DNA of 64,000 nucleotides from Bettongia penicillata ogilbyi (Eukaryota > Chordata > Mammalia > Diprotodontia > Potoroidae), in assembly GCA_023548195.1 (NCBI GenBank), contig JAJHZJ010000808.1, forward strand, positions 3,205,182 to 3,269,181, given 5' to 3'. Below are positions 25,501 to 40,150 of the stretch, in pieces. The notes beneath the pieces were generated by a model. It did no database searches, had not been told where the DNA came from, and saw nothing but the letters and a program-made list of their open reading frames with translations. How positions within the stretch are numbered: position 1 is the stretch's first letter; the number at the start of each line of letters is the position of its first letter. Made by a program: the position numbers and the translations under genes.

Positions 25501-27247
25501 ATTCCTACCAGTTTTTAGTGCTCTTTTCTTCCTCATGTTATAAAAAGTTTTTTTTTTCCAGTGATATGCTTTGTCCCTCCGTAGAATATAAGCTCCATAT
25601 GGAGGAGGGGCAATTTTTTTCATTTTGTCTTTGTGTTTCTATGGCCTAGCCCAATGCTTCGCATTCAATAGTAATTTAACAAATGCCTACCTGATTGAAG
25701 TTTATAGTCTAACAGGGCAGTCTAACATGTACTGAGTATGTTTAACAAGAAGTAGAATGTAATAGGTGCAAAGGAGAAAAAGAGAAAAAATTGTTCTAGG
25801 AAAAATTGTGGGGAAGATAAATACCCTATGTCTGGTGTTTAGGGATTCCACTTTGTGAAGAATGATCATCACCTGGAAATTGGAACTTTTTACCTAAACC
25901 CTGGGCATTATATTGGAAAATTAATTTTAGTATATTGCAAACTCCGTATGAGTCAACAGGTGACATTACAGTCTTAGAAGTCAATGGACCTAGGATACAT
26001 TTGTGGAAGCACAGTGTGCAGCAAAAGAGGTCTGCCCTGTCAGACCAAATCTAGAATCTTGTGTTTGCTTCTGAGCACCACATTTTAGAGAGGACACAGA
26101 CATACTAGAGTCCCTTCAGAGGTGGGCAACCAAGGTACCAAGAGGCCTAGAGACCATATTAAGGAAAACTGTCCGAGTCAGTATAGCAGCCTAAAAGTTG
26201 ACTGGATGATCTAAAAGTGTACATAGTGAGTTCCACATTACTACACGTCCCTAAGCAGAGCCTAGATGAGTACATTTTGGTGATATTTATTCAAGTACAA
26301 ATTGGACCAGATAACCTCTGAGGGTCTCTCCCAAACCTGATATTCTGTGATTTTATGGAGCAGAATAAATAGATTTAGGCAGGAAGAGACCTCAGAAGCT
26401 AACTAGTCTAAATTCCCCTCCTTTTCAGTTAAAAAAAAAAAAGCCCAGGGAAGTTAAATGATTTGCCCAAAGTCACAGAGATAATAAGAAACTGAGGAAG
26501 GCTGTGCACCATGGTCCTTTAACTCTAGAGACAGTATTCTTTCTAGTGCACTGTAAATCCCAAAGCATTTTATAAACTTCAAAGCCATAGGAATGTCACT
26601 TATGTCAAAGGGACACTGGATGAGTCGGGTGATTATGACTATAGCTTGTTTAAAGAAAAGTACATCTGCTATCCACATAAATTAATCATCCATCAAGCAT
26701 TTATGTGCTAGGTGCTGGAGATACAAATAGAAACACAAAACAGAATCTGTCCTCAAGAAATTTTTATTCTCCATGGAAGAGGTTTACATGTTCTATGTAT
26801 TTTTAAAAAGCAATATGGTTTACTAACATACATTCCAATCTTTCTTTTTCAGCTTACCTAATTGATAAAATCAAGATAAAAGGCTATTATGCATTTAAAT
26901 TGACAGAAGAAAAATTTAAACCCAGATTTGGATTCTTCACATCTGATTTACAAGCAAAGTCCTCAATACAGTTTTACAACGACTTGATCAACAGGAGAGG
27001 CTTTCCTTCTGAGCATACCAGTTCTGAATGTGAGGAGAGTCACCATGACAAACAGTGCATTTTCTGCTTATACCTTGAGAAGAAGAAACCATTGATATTC
27101 TTTGGTTGTTGTCTCTTTTCCACCTTGATCTTACTTTTAACAGTTATTTTCCACAAGAGGAAGAGAAAAAAATATTATAAGGCAAAGAACTTACAACAAC
27201 ACATTGCGATTCCATTGAAGAAAGGTCGTAAGGGTATCCTCAGTTAA
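13074..27247 (+). CDS. KLB: Beta-klotho (KLB), exons 2-5 of 5, 5' end outside window
   Basis: Single-pass membrane co-receptor that, with FGFR1c or FGFR4, binds the endocrine hormones FGF21 and FGF19 at the surface of fat, liver and neuronal cells (family knowledge). Seen: four exons with GT/AG borders at 13074-13581, 16318-16586, 22815-23958 and 26853-27247. They join in frame to 771 residues plus TAA, matching human KLB from about residue 274 to its end at 1044. Order: most of the first glycosidase-like domain (exons 2-3), the second one (exons 3-5), one transmembrane helix and a short basic cytoplasmic tail. The first domain keeps ENG (ITENGWF). The second keeps NEP (TINEPNR) but reads ITSNGID where an active enzyme has a nucleophile Glu, as expected for a pseudo-glycosidase. 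Exon 1 (signal peptide and start) was sought in 1-13073 and not found. No frameshift or stop interrupts the exons. Confidence 0.97.
13880..14135 (+). repeat. MIR SINE, sense
   Basis: GGCATCATGGCTTAGTAGAG, CTCTGTGACTCCTGAG and the MIR-like spacing downstream. Confidence 0.7.
14375..14525 (-). repeat. THER1-like SINE, antisense
   Basis: TTGGAAGGGATCTTATCTGG, AATGAGGCCCACAGAAATTA and GACTTGCTCATGGTTACAAG. Confidence 0.65.
14660..14800 (-). repeat. L2 3' end, antisense
   Basis: CAACAAACATTTATTAAATA and CCATCAAGGAGCTTCCAATC match the reverse-complement L2 tail. Confidence 0.7.
14870..15080 (-). repeat. Marsupial SINE, RTE-tail type
   Basis: TTTGTCCTTTGTCCTTCACT, GTCTTGACTTGCAAGTTAAT and CCTCCAGAGCCATCTGGGTC. 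Same unit as 15735, 30560 and (inverted) 33480. Confidence 0.7.
15617..15669. repeat. (GGAA)n/(GGGA)n repeat
   Basis: Purine tetranucleotide tract. It creates spurious proline- and serine-rich reading frames on the minus strand. Confidence 0.95.
15735..15900 (-). repeat. Marsupial SINE, RTE-tail type, partial
   Basis: TTCTCAAAGAAAACCGGTGT, GATGTCTTATCTTGCAAGGG and AATTGGATTTAACTCATA. Confidence 0.6.
16170..16285 (+). repeat. L2 3' end, sense
   Basis: AGAGGGTAAACTCCTTGAGG and CAGTGCCTGGCACATGGTAG. Confidence 0.7.
16318..16586 (+). CDS. KLB: KLB exon 3
   Basis: The acceptor CCCCTACAG ends at 16317 and the donor GTAAGT starts at 16587. It completes the split Ala codon and reads [20 protein letters not shown], the conserved end of a family-1 glycosidase barrel, then RRGLFYVDF and [15 protein letters not shown], the linker into the second domain. 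It ends in phase 0. Confidence 0.96.
16680..16885 (+). repeat. MIR SINE, sense
   Basis: GCAGTGTAATGGATAGAGTC, CACAGCTTCCCCATATCT and GCAAGTGCTTTGCACACATT. Confidence 0.65.
17480..17728 (-). repeat. Marsupial tRNA-type SINE with RTE-like tail, antisense
   Basis: TTATTGTTCAATCGC, AAGTCATGTCCAGTTATTC, TGGTTTGCCATTTCCTTCTC and TATCCACTGCGCCATCTAGC. Confidence 0.8.
17984..18180. mobile_element. hAT-like MITE with terminal inverted repeats
   Basis: Ends are GCATAGGTGTTAAACTC and GAAATTGACACCACTG, imperfect inverted repeats of the CAGGGGTGTCAAACTC type. The inside has GCATCACATGTGGCCCTAAG and GATTTAACAAAATAAATAAA. Too short to code for a transposase. Confidence 0.7.
18230..18340 (+). repeat. MIR-like SINE fragment
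   Basis: AATGTGACCCTGAGCAATTC and TTACTTCATCTGTAAAAT. Confidence 0.6.
18455..18965 (-). repeat. Possible L2-type LINE fragment, antisense
   Basis: Purine-rich, with CTGAACTCAAGTAAC, TAGGGAAGACTTCGTGGAAA and GAATATTCTAGGGAGGG, resembling the reverse-complement L2 body seen better at 24470-24835. Weak call. Confidence 0.35.
20025..20150 (+). repeat. tRNA-type SINE head
   Basis: AAGTGGCTTAATGAACAGAG and TTGGAGCCAGGAAGATC. Confidence 0.5.
20670..20697. repeat. (TA)n repeat
   Basis: TATATATACATATATATATA run. Confidence 0.85.
20712..21215 (-). repeat. Possible solo LTR of an old retrovirus-like element
   Basis: On the minus strand an AATAAATGCTTTTATAATC region is followed about 50 bp later by GAGCGTTGGGGTCTTC and an end in TTTTAACA. 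That is the poly(A)-signal, U5 and CA-3' layout of an LTR. The 5' boundary is uncertain, no target-site duplication was found, and no viral genes are present. Confidence 0.35.
21225..21512 (-). repeat. MIR-like SINE, antisense
   Basis: GTGCTTCAAGGTTTACAAAG, CCCCATTTTACAGATGGGGA and GAACTCAGGTCTTCCTGACT. Confidence 0.8.
21530..21574. repeat. 27-bp tandem duplication, 1.7 copies
   Basis: AATCTTTTATGATTAACC occurs at 21530-21547 and exactly again at 21557-21574. Confidence 0.9.
21578..22175 (-). mobile_element. L1 3' end, antisense
   Basis: T-rich start, then TTTTCAACATTCATTTCCAT, TCATTTCACTCAGCATCAGT, ACTTGTTCAGTCATTCCCCA and CTGATGGGCATCCCCTCAAT. The same order occurs at 51545 and 60000, with the poly(A) side on the left. 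Confidence 0.7.
22815..23958 (+). CDS. KLB: KLB exon 4
   Basis: The acceptor TTTCACAG ends at 22814 and the donor GTAATC starts at 23959. It opens with [19 protein letters not shown] and encodes nearly all of the second glycosidase-like domain, which in human KLB holds the pocket for the C-terminal tail of FGF21 (established knowledge). The acid/base motif TINEPNR is kept (Glu codon 23285-23287). The nucleophile position is degenerate (ITSNGID near 23868-23888). It ends one base into an Ala codon. Confidence 0.97.
24170..24395 (-). repeat. MIR SINE, antisense
   Basis: CCCCAAAACAACCTCATGGA, AGATAAGGAAAATTGAGGAT and GTAACTGGCCCAAGGCTG. Confidence 0.7.
24470..24835 (-). repeat. L2 LINE, antisense
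   Basis: CACCTACTATGTGCCAGGCA, AGTCCCTGCCCTTAAGGAAC, GGAAAGGTTTCCTGGAGAAG and GAGCATTCCAGGCAGGG are in reverse-complement L2 order. Confidence 0.8.
24905..25175 (+). repeat. Marsupial tRNA-type SINE with RTE-like tail, sense
   Basis: ATGGCATAGTGGATAGAGTG (A box), GAGTTCAAATCTGGCC (B box), GGGCAAGTCACTTAACCCTA, GAAGGAAATGGCAAACCACT and a tail GAGTTGGACACAATTG. Confidence 0.9.
25235..25350 (-). repeat. L2 3' end fragment, antisense
   Basis: GCATTTATTAAGGACTCAAG and GGAATACAAAAATAG before GGTCCCGACCCTC. Confidence 0.5.
25370..25705 (+). repeat. L2 LINE, sense
   Basis: TCTTGGAATACATCCCTC, GAATATAAGCTCCATATGGA and GGCCTAGCCCAATGCTTCGC. Confidence 0.65.
26080..26352 (+). repeat. L3/CR1 LINE 3' end, sense
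   Basis: TTGGACCAGATAACCTCTGA, GGTCTCTCCCAAACCTGATA and TTCTGTGATT are the hallmark of the CR1-clade 3' UTR. Confidence 0.8.
26355..26565 (-). repeat. THER1-like SINE, antisense
   Basis: AGGCAGGAAGAGACCTCAGA and GATTTGCCCAAAGTCACAGA. Confidence 0.6.
26690..26780 (-). repeat. L2 3' end, antisense
   Basis: CATCAAGCATTTATGTGCTA and CTGTCCTCAAGAAATTTTTA. Confidence 0.6.
26853..27247 (+). CDS. KLB: KLB exon 5, transmembrane helix and stop
   Basis: The acceptor TTTCTTTTTCAG ends at 26852. The exon completes the split Ala codon, then reads [14 protein letters not shown] and [10 protein letters not shown] (end of the second domain). A hydrophobic helix of about 20 residues is encoded at 27089-27151 (begins PLIFFGCC). 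A basic tail with HKRKRKK and KKGRKGILS follows, with TAA at 27245-27247. The tail is the least conserved part compared with human, as usual for klotho proteins. Confidence 0.95.
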
Positions 27248-27829
27248 TCTGGTATTATTTCCATCAGCCTTCAAAAGGCAATGAATACGCTCACTCCACT
27301 TTTCCCAAGTAGGTTACAGGAAACAAATGTGTATAGAAAGAAGAAATGCTGGGATACTGGTTGTAACAAAGGGAATGACCATGGATTTATAGGATGGTCC
27401 CACGTTAATTTTCCCTTAGGAGCTGATGTCAACAAATTAGAGTGGTGAGGTTTGAATATAAAATCTTCCACTTAAGCAGACTTTAAGCTGTAAGAATTGC
27501 CATGTACCTAGGCATCTTGTAAATTCTAACAAGTTCCTTTTGGTCACTCTACATTTACACTTACATCGATGTGGATTGGTGGTTACAATATAAATAGAAC
27601 CTTTAAAACACAAAATTGACTTCTCGGTTCAATTCTATACCAAAGAATTTTAATTCTTCCTTAAACCAGAAAGGCAGCAACATATTTGTTTATAAATCTT
27701 ATTTTCTACAAGATACTTTCTCTTTATGTCAGAGTACACTTTCCTAAACAGGAAAAGGAACAGAAGTAAAAGAAATGAAGAATATGAGCAGAACCTGGCT
27801 GTTCTCTAGCTAGTTACAGGTTAAAATCT

Positions 27830-28290
27830 TACAGTCATAGCTTCTCATAATCGGGAGGAGCCTCAAGTATGAGGTCCAATCTGTTACTTGAATGAGATCC
27901 ATTGGTTATCTATACATTGCTTGAAAAGCCTTAAGCAAAGAGGGATACATCTGCCCAGTCCCTTTTTGACTAGCTCTAATTGTGAGGTAGCCTTCCCTTA
28001 CATCAAGCTCAGCTGAAATGTTTCTAGTTCTGTTTTCTGGGGACAAACAAAACAAATGTCAATTCTCTGACACTTGAAAGTCCTTCAAATGCTTCAAGAA
28101 AGCTATCTGGTCTACCCTGCTTTCTCTAGGTAAAGCACCCTCATTTTCTTCAGCCATTCCTAAAATGGCAGGATCTTAAGGTCTTTCACTGTTTCAGTTG
28201 CCTTCCTTTGGATGCACTCCAGTTTACTGAGGTTCTCCCAAAATTTGGCCAAAACTGAACACTTCCTCCCACCATCCTTCCCACTGGGGG
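27830..28290 (-). repeat. L3/CR1 LINE, antisense, inside KLB 3' UTR
   Basis: CCTCAAGTATGAGGTCCAAT, CCTTCCCTTACATCAAGCTC and GCCTTCCTTTGGATGCACTC follow the reverse-complement L3 order. The copy is old. Confidence 0.7.
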
Positions 28291-28404
28291 AAAAAAGCAT
28301 AAGAAAACAATGTCAATTATATAAATCTTATAAAATCTCTCCTTTGATTATTAAATTTATATGTTTGCTGATTACAAAATATAAAAATGTAATGGAATCT
28401 TAGG

Positions 28405-28600
28405 TTACATATGAGATCATGGGATTAGGAATGAGGAGACTTGGGTTCTGGTCCCACCACTCCTGTGTAACTTTAGACAAGCACCTTAATTTCTTCCTTC
28501 GACAAATGCTGATAAAAATCCCTGCCTTCCCAATCTTTTCAAGTTGAGTGATGAGCATAGATTAAAAATACCATAGAAATGTAAAGTGTTTTTTTTTAAA
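28405..28600 (+). repeat. MIR-like SINE, sense
   Basis: GAGGAGACTTGGGTTCTGGT, TGTGTAACTTTAGACAAG and CACCTTAATTTC. Confidence 0.5.
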
Positions 28601-29069
28601 TCTCGATCAGTCCTAAATAAGATCAAATTATTAAATGACCCTTTTCCCCTGACTTACACTACTTCTAATGCAATGTTCAAATGTGGCCTGTCTCCATGTA
28701 TAGACACCAGAAGTAAAATCTGAGTTTAGCCAATTATCTGGATTCAAACCTCACCGTTTGACCTAGATCCTAACTTCCCTCAACGCTCACCTCCTAGGAA
28801 CTGAAATTGGGCATGTTCTGTGTTTGATCTTTGTTGGAAAAGAAACAAAAACCAAAAAGAAACTTCCTAAAGTAAGTCTCCTCCAAGACAAAAGATTATA
28901 ATATTCTATAAATCTCTGAGGCCAAATTAATAGAAACCTTCCTTGACTTTATGCCTTCCCATGGTTTCTTCCACAAAAATAGTGATCTCTTAGTTTTAGG
29001 CAGCATTTATTAAACACCAGCTCCCTATAGAGACTGGCTCTGTCTACCAGTAGCTAACAGACTTGCTAG

Positions 29070-29272
29070 CTCTGGAGTTCTTAACCTTGCTGTGTTATTG
29101 ACCAGTCAGGTGGAAGTCTTTGGATTCCTCAGAATAATTTAAATGCCCAAAATAACATTAGTGAACAAAATAAAATGTTTTGAATGCATGAAATACCATA
29201 TCTAGCACTAAAAAGGAAACCAACCATATTGAAATATTATCAAAGTATTAAAAATAAATTTGTGATACATGT
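29070..29272 (+). mobile_element. Non-autonomous DNA transposon, family A copy 1
   Basis: GGAGTTCTTAACCTTGCTGT at the left, then GGATTCCTCAGAATAAT, ATGCATGAAATACC and AAAAAGGAAACCAACCATAT. The same order occurs at 41328-41505, so the two copies define each other. Confidence 0.65.
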
Positions 29273-30009
29273 GCTCCTTTATTAATGCATTATTAACAAG
29301 ATAAAGCATTTAAGTGTCTAATAACTCCAGTAATTTTGAAGTAATGATGAGCATAAGCAGTATTTTAATAAGTCCAACATACGCAATGTGATAATGAAAA
29401 TATCTGTGAATTATAGTAGTGACAAAGTTAAGGTAATTTTGCAGTGATCTGTTGCCTACATTCATAAATTGAAGACAATGTTAAATGTCATTTAGAAGTT
29501 ATTGAAAACAAATATGTAATTTTTTTCCCCATCTAAGTTCAACAACCCTGAACTGAAGCACAGGACAGCTCACTTGTCTAAAAATTCTTGGCAGGAAATC
29601 GTTTTGTAAAGACAAGTGATTGTATGAATTATTCTCCCAGTGACCTCAAAAACACATTAATTTTGGAACACAATTATGTTCACTTAAGTTACCATTCATT
29701 ATGCAAGATAAGGTATCAACATAATCAAAAACCTACTCATACAAGCATTGAATGAAAATAAACTTTTTAAAGCTGATTGGTCAAATTTATTAAGAAGTTT
29801 CATTTCCCTGTAGCTGCTGCTAAAGAGTCCACGGATCGTTCATGTATACAAAATGTTTTGCTGAACTTCTCTTCAGTGGATAGAAAATACATTACTTTTC
29901 TGTATTTTCTCTCTAGGGAACAACAAACAACACCAAAAACAACTGGTCAACTCAGTTTAAGAAAAAAAGAATTATTCTTTTTTTTTTAAATTAGTGATAT
30001 GATTATAGA
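29273..30009. other. KLB 3' UTR region, nothing recognised
   Basis: AT-rich single-copy-looking sequence. Confidence 0.4.
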
Positions 30010-30370
30010 TTTAAAGCTACAGATAACTTTAGACATCTTCCAGGCTAACTCCCATGTTTTTAGAACAGAGGTATTGGTAGGTAATAGAATTAGAATTTGA
30101 ACTCATGTCTTCTGACTCCAAATCCTGTCTTTTCTACTGTACCATCCAGTGTTCCAGGCAGCAAGATATCAATTTTCACTCAATAAATATTCATTGAGTA
30201 CCTAATACAAAGTTACAAGATGTAAAGACTGGAAGGGACCTTAGAGATCATCTCACAGGATTTGAGATTTAGACCTAAAAGGACCCCAAGAGGTCTAATT
30301 TAACTCCCTCATGTTATAGAAAAGGAAATATGACCTAGGGAATAAAAGTAATATTTGCCCAAGGAACTAT
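30010..30370 (-). repeat. Two THER1-like SINEs, antisense
   Basis: Positions 30010-30160 read GAATTTGAACTCATGTCTTC and TGACTCCAAATCCTGTCT. Positions 30225-30370 read CTGGAAGGGACCTTAGAGAT. A short L2-like tail (CAATAAATATTCATTGAGTA) lies between them. Confidence 0.6.
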
Positions 30371-30559
30371 GTGCGAGGCCTTGTGAGGAATGCACATAAG
30401 ACAGTTCCTAATTTATGAAAATGAGCTTAGATTCACTCAGCAAATACATACTGAGTACCTTTTTTTGTGGAGTTATGTAGAAGTAAGCAGAAGTTGACAG
30501 TTTTCACTTTTTAACTGGTGGTTTATGCCACTGAGACACAATCCTACCTAGATCTCAAG

Positions 30560-30868
30560 TATGTGTGTGTTCGTCCTTTGTTGCTAAAGATCATGCCATC
30601 AGAGAAATGATGACATGACTTGAACTTAACTGTTTTGAGTGAGGGAGGGCTGTGCAGGTCACCAGCCTCACTTCTCCTCCTGAGCCATCTGAATTCAGTG
30701 ACTAGATATTCTTTAGGATGACTGGAGATGATCCAGGATGAGGCAACTGGGGTTAAGTGACTTGCCCAAGGTCACACAGCTAGTGTCAAGTGTCTGAGGT
30801 GAGATTTGAACTCAAGTCCTCCTGACTCCTGCACTGGTGCTCTATCCACTGCACCACCTAGCTGCCCA
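30560..30868 (-). repeat. Marsupial composite SINE, RTE-like head plus CORE part
   Basis: GTTCGTCCTTTGTTGCTAAA, CTCCTGAGCCATCTGAATTC, then TGAGGCAACTGGGGTTAAGT, GACTTGCCCAAGGTCACACA and CACTGCACCACCTAGCTGCC. This is the best full-length copy of this composite in the window. Confidence 0.8.
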
Positions 30869-30944
30869 GATCTCAAGTATATTTTCTGTAAGAAATACCA
30901 AGCTGTCAAATAACATGCCCCTAACATGCCAGGTGTGGAAAAGG

Positions 30945-31085
30945 AAATACCATTCAACAAGCATTTATGAGGAGTCTATTCTGTGCCACTGTGCTGGTAA
31001 ACCATACTAGGAATTAGGGATACAAATACCAAAAGTGAGACAGCCCATGCCCTCAAGGAGCTTCTATTCTACTGAACATTCAAAC
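30945..31085 (-). repeat. L2 3' end, antisense
   Basis: ATTCAACAAGCATTTATGAG and CCCTCAAGGAGCTTCTATTC. Confidence 0.7.
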
Positions 31086-31130
31086 AGTAAGCAACACAAA
31101 GATTCAGAATTAATATTTTCAGCTTTAATT

Positions 31131-31172
31131 AACGTAATTTTAAAGATTTTCAACGTAATTTTAAAGATTTTC
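31131..31172. repeat. Exact 21-bp tandem duplication
   Basis: The unit AACGTAATTTTAAAGATTTTC plus its exact second copy; it starts AACGTAATTTTAAAGATTTT at 31131 and again at 31152. Confidence 0.95.
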
Positions 31173-31813
31173 ACAGCTTTTAGTGCATCTTGGGTCTATT
31201 TAAGCTCATGATATAACTTTTTTGAACATATACTTTGCTTCTCAAAATTTTTATTTTAAAGCTTATTATTATATTGAGAATGGAAAAACAAGGCATCGAT
31301 TTCCTATTTCCTGTTTGTTTGGTACCAGTATTTACTCATTTATTCTTGCCAATTTCAGTCACTGTCTTGCAAGTCTTTGGTTCAAAACTTTCTACTTAAG
31401 TCGTGATCAATATTACCCCATCAAAATATATCCGTTGATTATAAAACCATTAAAAGTTTTAAGATGGTGATCAACCACCATGCTGCATTTGAAAGGAAGG
31501 CATTAAATGGAGAAGCATCATAGCACCATATCAAAGGTCTGAAAAAGGAATTCAGGACATTCAGTGCAAGCAGTTCTTGTTTTGCAGATGAGAAAAAATG
31601 GTCTTTATGCCAAGCTATTTTTGTATGCTTATTTGCTATATACATGCAACACCATATCCTTTTGAAGTCAAATAACTTGTGTTTACATTTTGTGCACTCA
31701 AAGTACTGACCATGTATAGATTTTGCACCAACAAGTGTTGTGTATACATTAAAGTATTATAGTACAATTTCAATGTTTAGAAAACCTTGGGGGGAGGCAT
31801 GTTCATCATTGTC

Positions 31814-31855
31814 AATAAAATGTGCTTAATTTAGGTGTAATTTATTCTAAATAAA
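31814..31855 (+). terminator. KLB: Paired poly(A) signals, probable KLB 3' end
   Basis: AATAAA occurs at 31814-31819 (GTCAATAAAATG) and again at 31850-31855, with a GT-rich stretch after the second. They lie at the end of about 700 bp of non-repeat AT-rich sequence, which is why I prefer them over AATAAA words inside repeats upstream. Confidence 0.4.
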
Positions 31856-31860
31856 TCGTG

Positions 31861-32486
31861 TGTATTATTCATTGGCTAGGTTTGACTCAATCACTCTTTA
31901 ACCTCTAAAATCTTTTTTCCCTTTTCACATAGAGGAACACAAAGTAAAAGGTGTGGGACAGAATCATGAAGCCTATGCAGCATTTGAAAGATTGATACTC
32001 CCTTATTGCTTATTTTCCTGGGCCAGCAGTCCAAGCACATGTAGGTGTTTTGGATGTTGATTTGTAAACAGGACACCTAGTCATAAACCCTGACTCTCAG
32101 CTGTGTGAGACAGAGTCATTTCAATTTTAAAGTCTCGGTTTCCAACTCTATAAAATGGCTTGTACTATTTAACTGACACAATTGTGAAGCTCTGCAAGCT
32201 TTATTGTACTATAGAAACATGAATTATTTTACAACCCCGTTTTGTAGAAAGAACTGCCTATCATGTAGAGAAAAAATACCATAATTTTGAGAAGACCAGT
32301 GTTTTCAAAATGTAAATATAATGATCCTGTTTCAAAACGTTTTGACATTCCTTGCCTACAAAATTATTTGCACAGTAATTTGGACACAGAACTGCCTTGT
32401 TACTCTTTTATTACTTTTATACCCATTTATGTTGTTAGACCTAGCTCAAAACACAAACCTAAGGTTTTTCTCAAGCTTTTACTACA
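31861..32486. other. KLB-RPL9 intergenic, part MIR-like
   Basis: A diverged MIR-like stretch lies near 32080-32215 (CTCAGCTGTGTGAGACAGAG). The rest is unrecognised and AT-rich. Confidence 0.4.
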
Positions 32487-33020
32487 TGGGGTGTCCCAAG
32501 AATTGTAGTGAAGCTTTAATAACTTTCAAAGTATAAATGCTACACAAAACTTAATGTTACAAAACAACTTTTAAAATCCAACAGAACCATTACTTTGTGC
32601 TATACATTGCTATAGCCAGTTTTCCAACTTTGTAAGAACTTTCTAAGCTGTTGCTCAGTGACTGAAAGGATTATATGTGCAATCCTAGGTTTAGGATCAT
32701 CCAAAAAATGAGGCACTGATGCATTTCTGAGTTCTGATGTGATCCCACAGGAAAAAAGGCTAATAGATGTGAATGAGGTGGCCAAGGAACGGGGCCTTCT
32801 CTACCAATCCAACGAGGGTGAGGTGCCATCAAAAATTACTGTACAACACATGACAGGATGCCATCTTACTAAGATTATTGTAACTAAACGTTATTCAAAA
32901 TTCACAAAACCAAATAAGGGTAAAAAACTTAAAATCATTTTCAAATATTTTCATTAGCTTGTAGCATTTGTATGTCAGAAACTTGAAGCTTAAAATTTCA
33001 CTAAGACTTTTGGGACAGCC
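32487..33020. mobile_element. Mariner-like non-autonomous element
   Basis: The left end GGGGTGTCCCAAGAATTGTA and the right end, read in reverse complement (GGCTGTCCCAAAAGTCTTAG), form terminal inverted repeats continuing through TAGTGAA. A TA lies next to the right end and near the left end, consistent with TA target duplication. About 530 bp with no intact transposase frame. Confidence 0.65.
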
Positions 33021-33339
33021 TATTATTTTATACATCTACTTTGTAAGGGTCAGATTTACCAATTCATCCTTCCCAAAAGTTGACACCCAAGCGCAGTCAG
33101 CCTCCTTTACCCATCCGTGAGTAAAGCGGTACAGTGGGCCATGAGTATATTCTTCTCAAATTATGCCACCAAATTCTGAGTGTCCTTCTGCCGGTTTAGG
33201 CTTATACATGGGTTTGTTTCTAGCAGGTTATTGTTTCACTTCACCAAAACGCCGGACAATATCCTATTTTGCTTAAATGAGGGGCTACTACCCTTGTGAA
33301 AACTCTTGAGATTCTCCAAGATATCAAAAGCCCCACTAT

Positions 33340-33400
33340 CGAGATAGTATTTATAAAGTTCTTAGCACAGCGCCTGATACATAGTAAGTGCTTAAAACCT
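33340..33400 (+). repeat. MIR tail
   Basis: TAAAGTTCTTAGCACAGCGC and CTGATACATAGTAAGTGCTT. Confidence 0.65.
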
Positions 33401-33479
33401 ACTATATTTTTGGCGTGTTAAGGGAGAACCAGCACTTTTTGGTATGAAGACTTGCTGAACCCTCTTCAGGGCTGCTCCT

Positions 33480-33870
33480 CTGGCTTTGGTGTCCACCTCA
33501 CCCAAATCTCACCCGTGGCTCCAAGAAGCAACAGCTACACCCCAATAAAAATGAATCAGCAGATGGGCCAAACGAGATTGAGGGTAAGTGAGAGACCCAC
33601 TGGGTGACTTAGTGGGGGTAGACTTCTACCCCAGACAAGTAAAGACCTCCAGCAGTATGGGGAGATGAGAACAAATTTGCTCCAACAGCCGTGAAAGCAG
33701 GGGCACTTAGTTTGGTCAGATGCCCCGGGCCGCCTTGCCACTGGACTTTGATGACTCTGGGAGAGTGAGGCTGACCACTCCACCTTATTTAAATCCAATT
33801 CACGTGCAAATCTAATAATGCTGTGATCTTACTGGTCCTCTGAAAACAAAGGATGAACAACTGAACAGAT
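33480..33870 (+). repeat. Marsupial SINE, RTE-tail type, inverse orientation
   Basis: Reverse complement reads GTTCATCCTTTGTTTTCAGA, AATTGGATTTAAATAAGG and CAGAGTCATCAAAGTCCAGT. It is longer than the other copies, with extra sequence at 33480-33700. Confidence 0.65.
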
Positions 33871-34654
33871 CTTCAAATTGAGATGTGATCAGTTCAGGTT
33901 GATGGAGATCAAAGGTACCCCTTTTGCACTAGGCATGTTAACAAATACATCTCTTGGGAGTCACAAAAGAGGTGGGCATCCATAACAGAACAGACCAACT
34001 ATGCCCTTTTCTTAAGAAATCATCAATAAACATCAATCATTCTGCAGCACTGGACTGCAGGGGGCAGGAGAGGATTAAGATTTAAGACTGGAAAGATCTA
34101 GCTATAAAACAGCAGAGATAAGAGTTAATCGATGATTGGCCCCATGTAGGGAAAAAAACCCTTACAGAAATCAGTTTTGCACGTCACAACCAATGCCTCC
34201 ATAGCTGCCACAGAATACAAATTTCTGGTCTCCACTCTTAATGGATTTACTGAGAAACATTCATTTTGGGCAGACATTCAAAACTTCTGACAACCCTATC
34301 ACTTCCAGTCCTTGCCCCTCACCCCTCTTTGCTTACGCTTTAGCTCACCCCTTTGCCTAGAGTCACAGTCTTCCCAAATTATCCCACCACATCCCTCCAC
34401 TCCACCTCATACTGTAGTGTTCTCTCAGAGAAATTATTTTCATTATCATTGTTATCAGAGTACTACCTTTCTACTCTAATCAGGAACAAAGATGTCTTAG
34501 TAAGAACCTCAATATTTCAAGTCTGGGGCTTGGCCTTCAAGAACCTAGGGTCAACTGCCTAATTCTTTGTATCACTGGCCCAGTTAAACATATTTAAAAA
34601 TACAACCCTATCTCTCCGGAGCGGCAAAGGATTTTGGAAAAAAAAGAGAAAAGT
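33871..34654. other. Intergenic, nothing recognised
   Basis: Downstream flank of RPL9. No gene or repeat recognised. Confidence 0.4.

Positions 34655-40150
<5,496 letters not shown>

Larger units (their letters stand above)
23959..26852. other. KLB: KLB intron 4
   Basis: GT at 23959 and AG at 26851-26852. Nearly all of it is old MIR, L2, SINE and L3/CR1 sequence, listed separately. Confidence 0.9.
27248..31860 (+). other. KLB: Probable KLB 3' UTR with two AATAAA signals
   Basis: No further exon follows the stop codon. The first strong polyadenylation signals in non-repeat sequence are AATAAA at 31814-31819 and at 31850-31855, followed by a GT-rich stretch (CGTGTGTATT). Human KLB also has a long 3' UTR of a few kilobases. 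Here it would be about 4.6 kb because it contains L3, MIR, THER1-like, SINE and DNA-transposon pieces, listed separately. An earlier end cannot be excluded. Confidence 0.45.
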
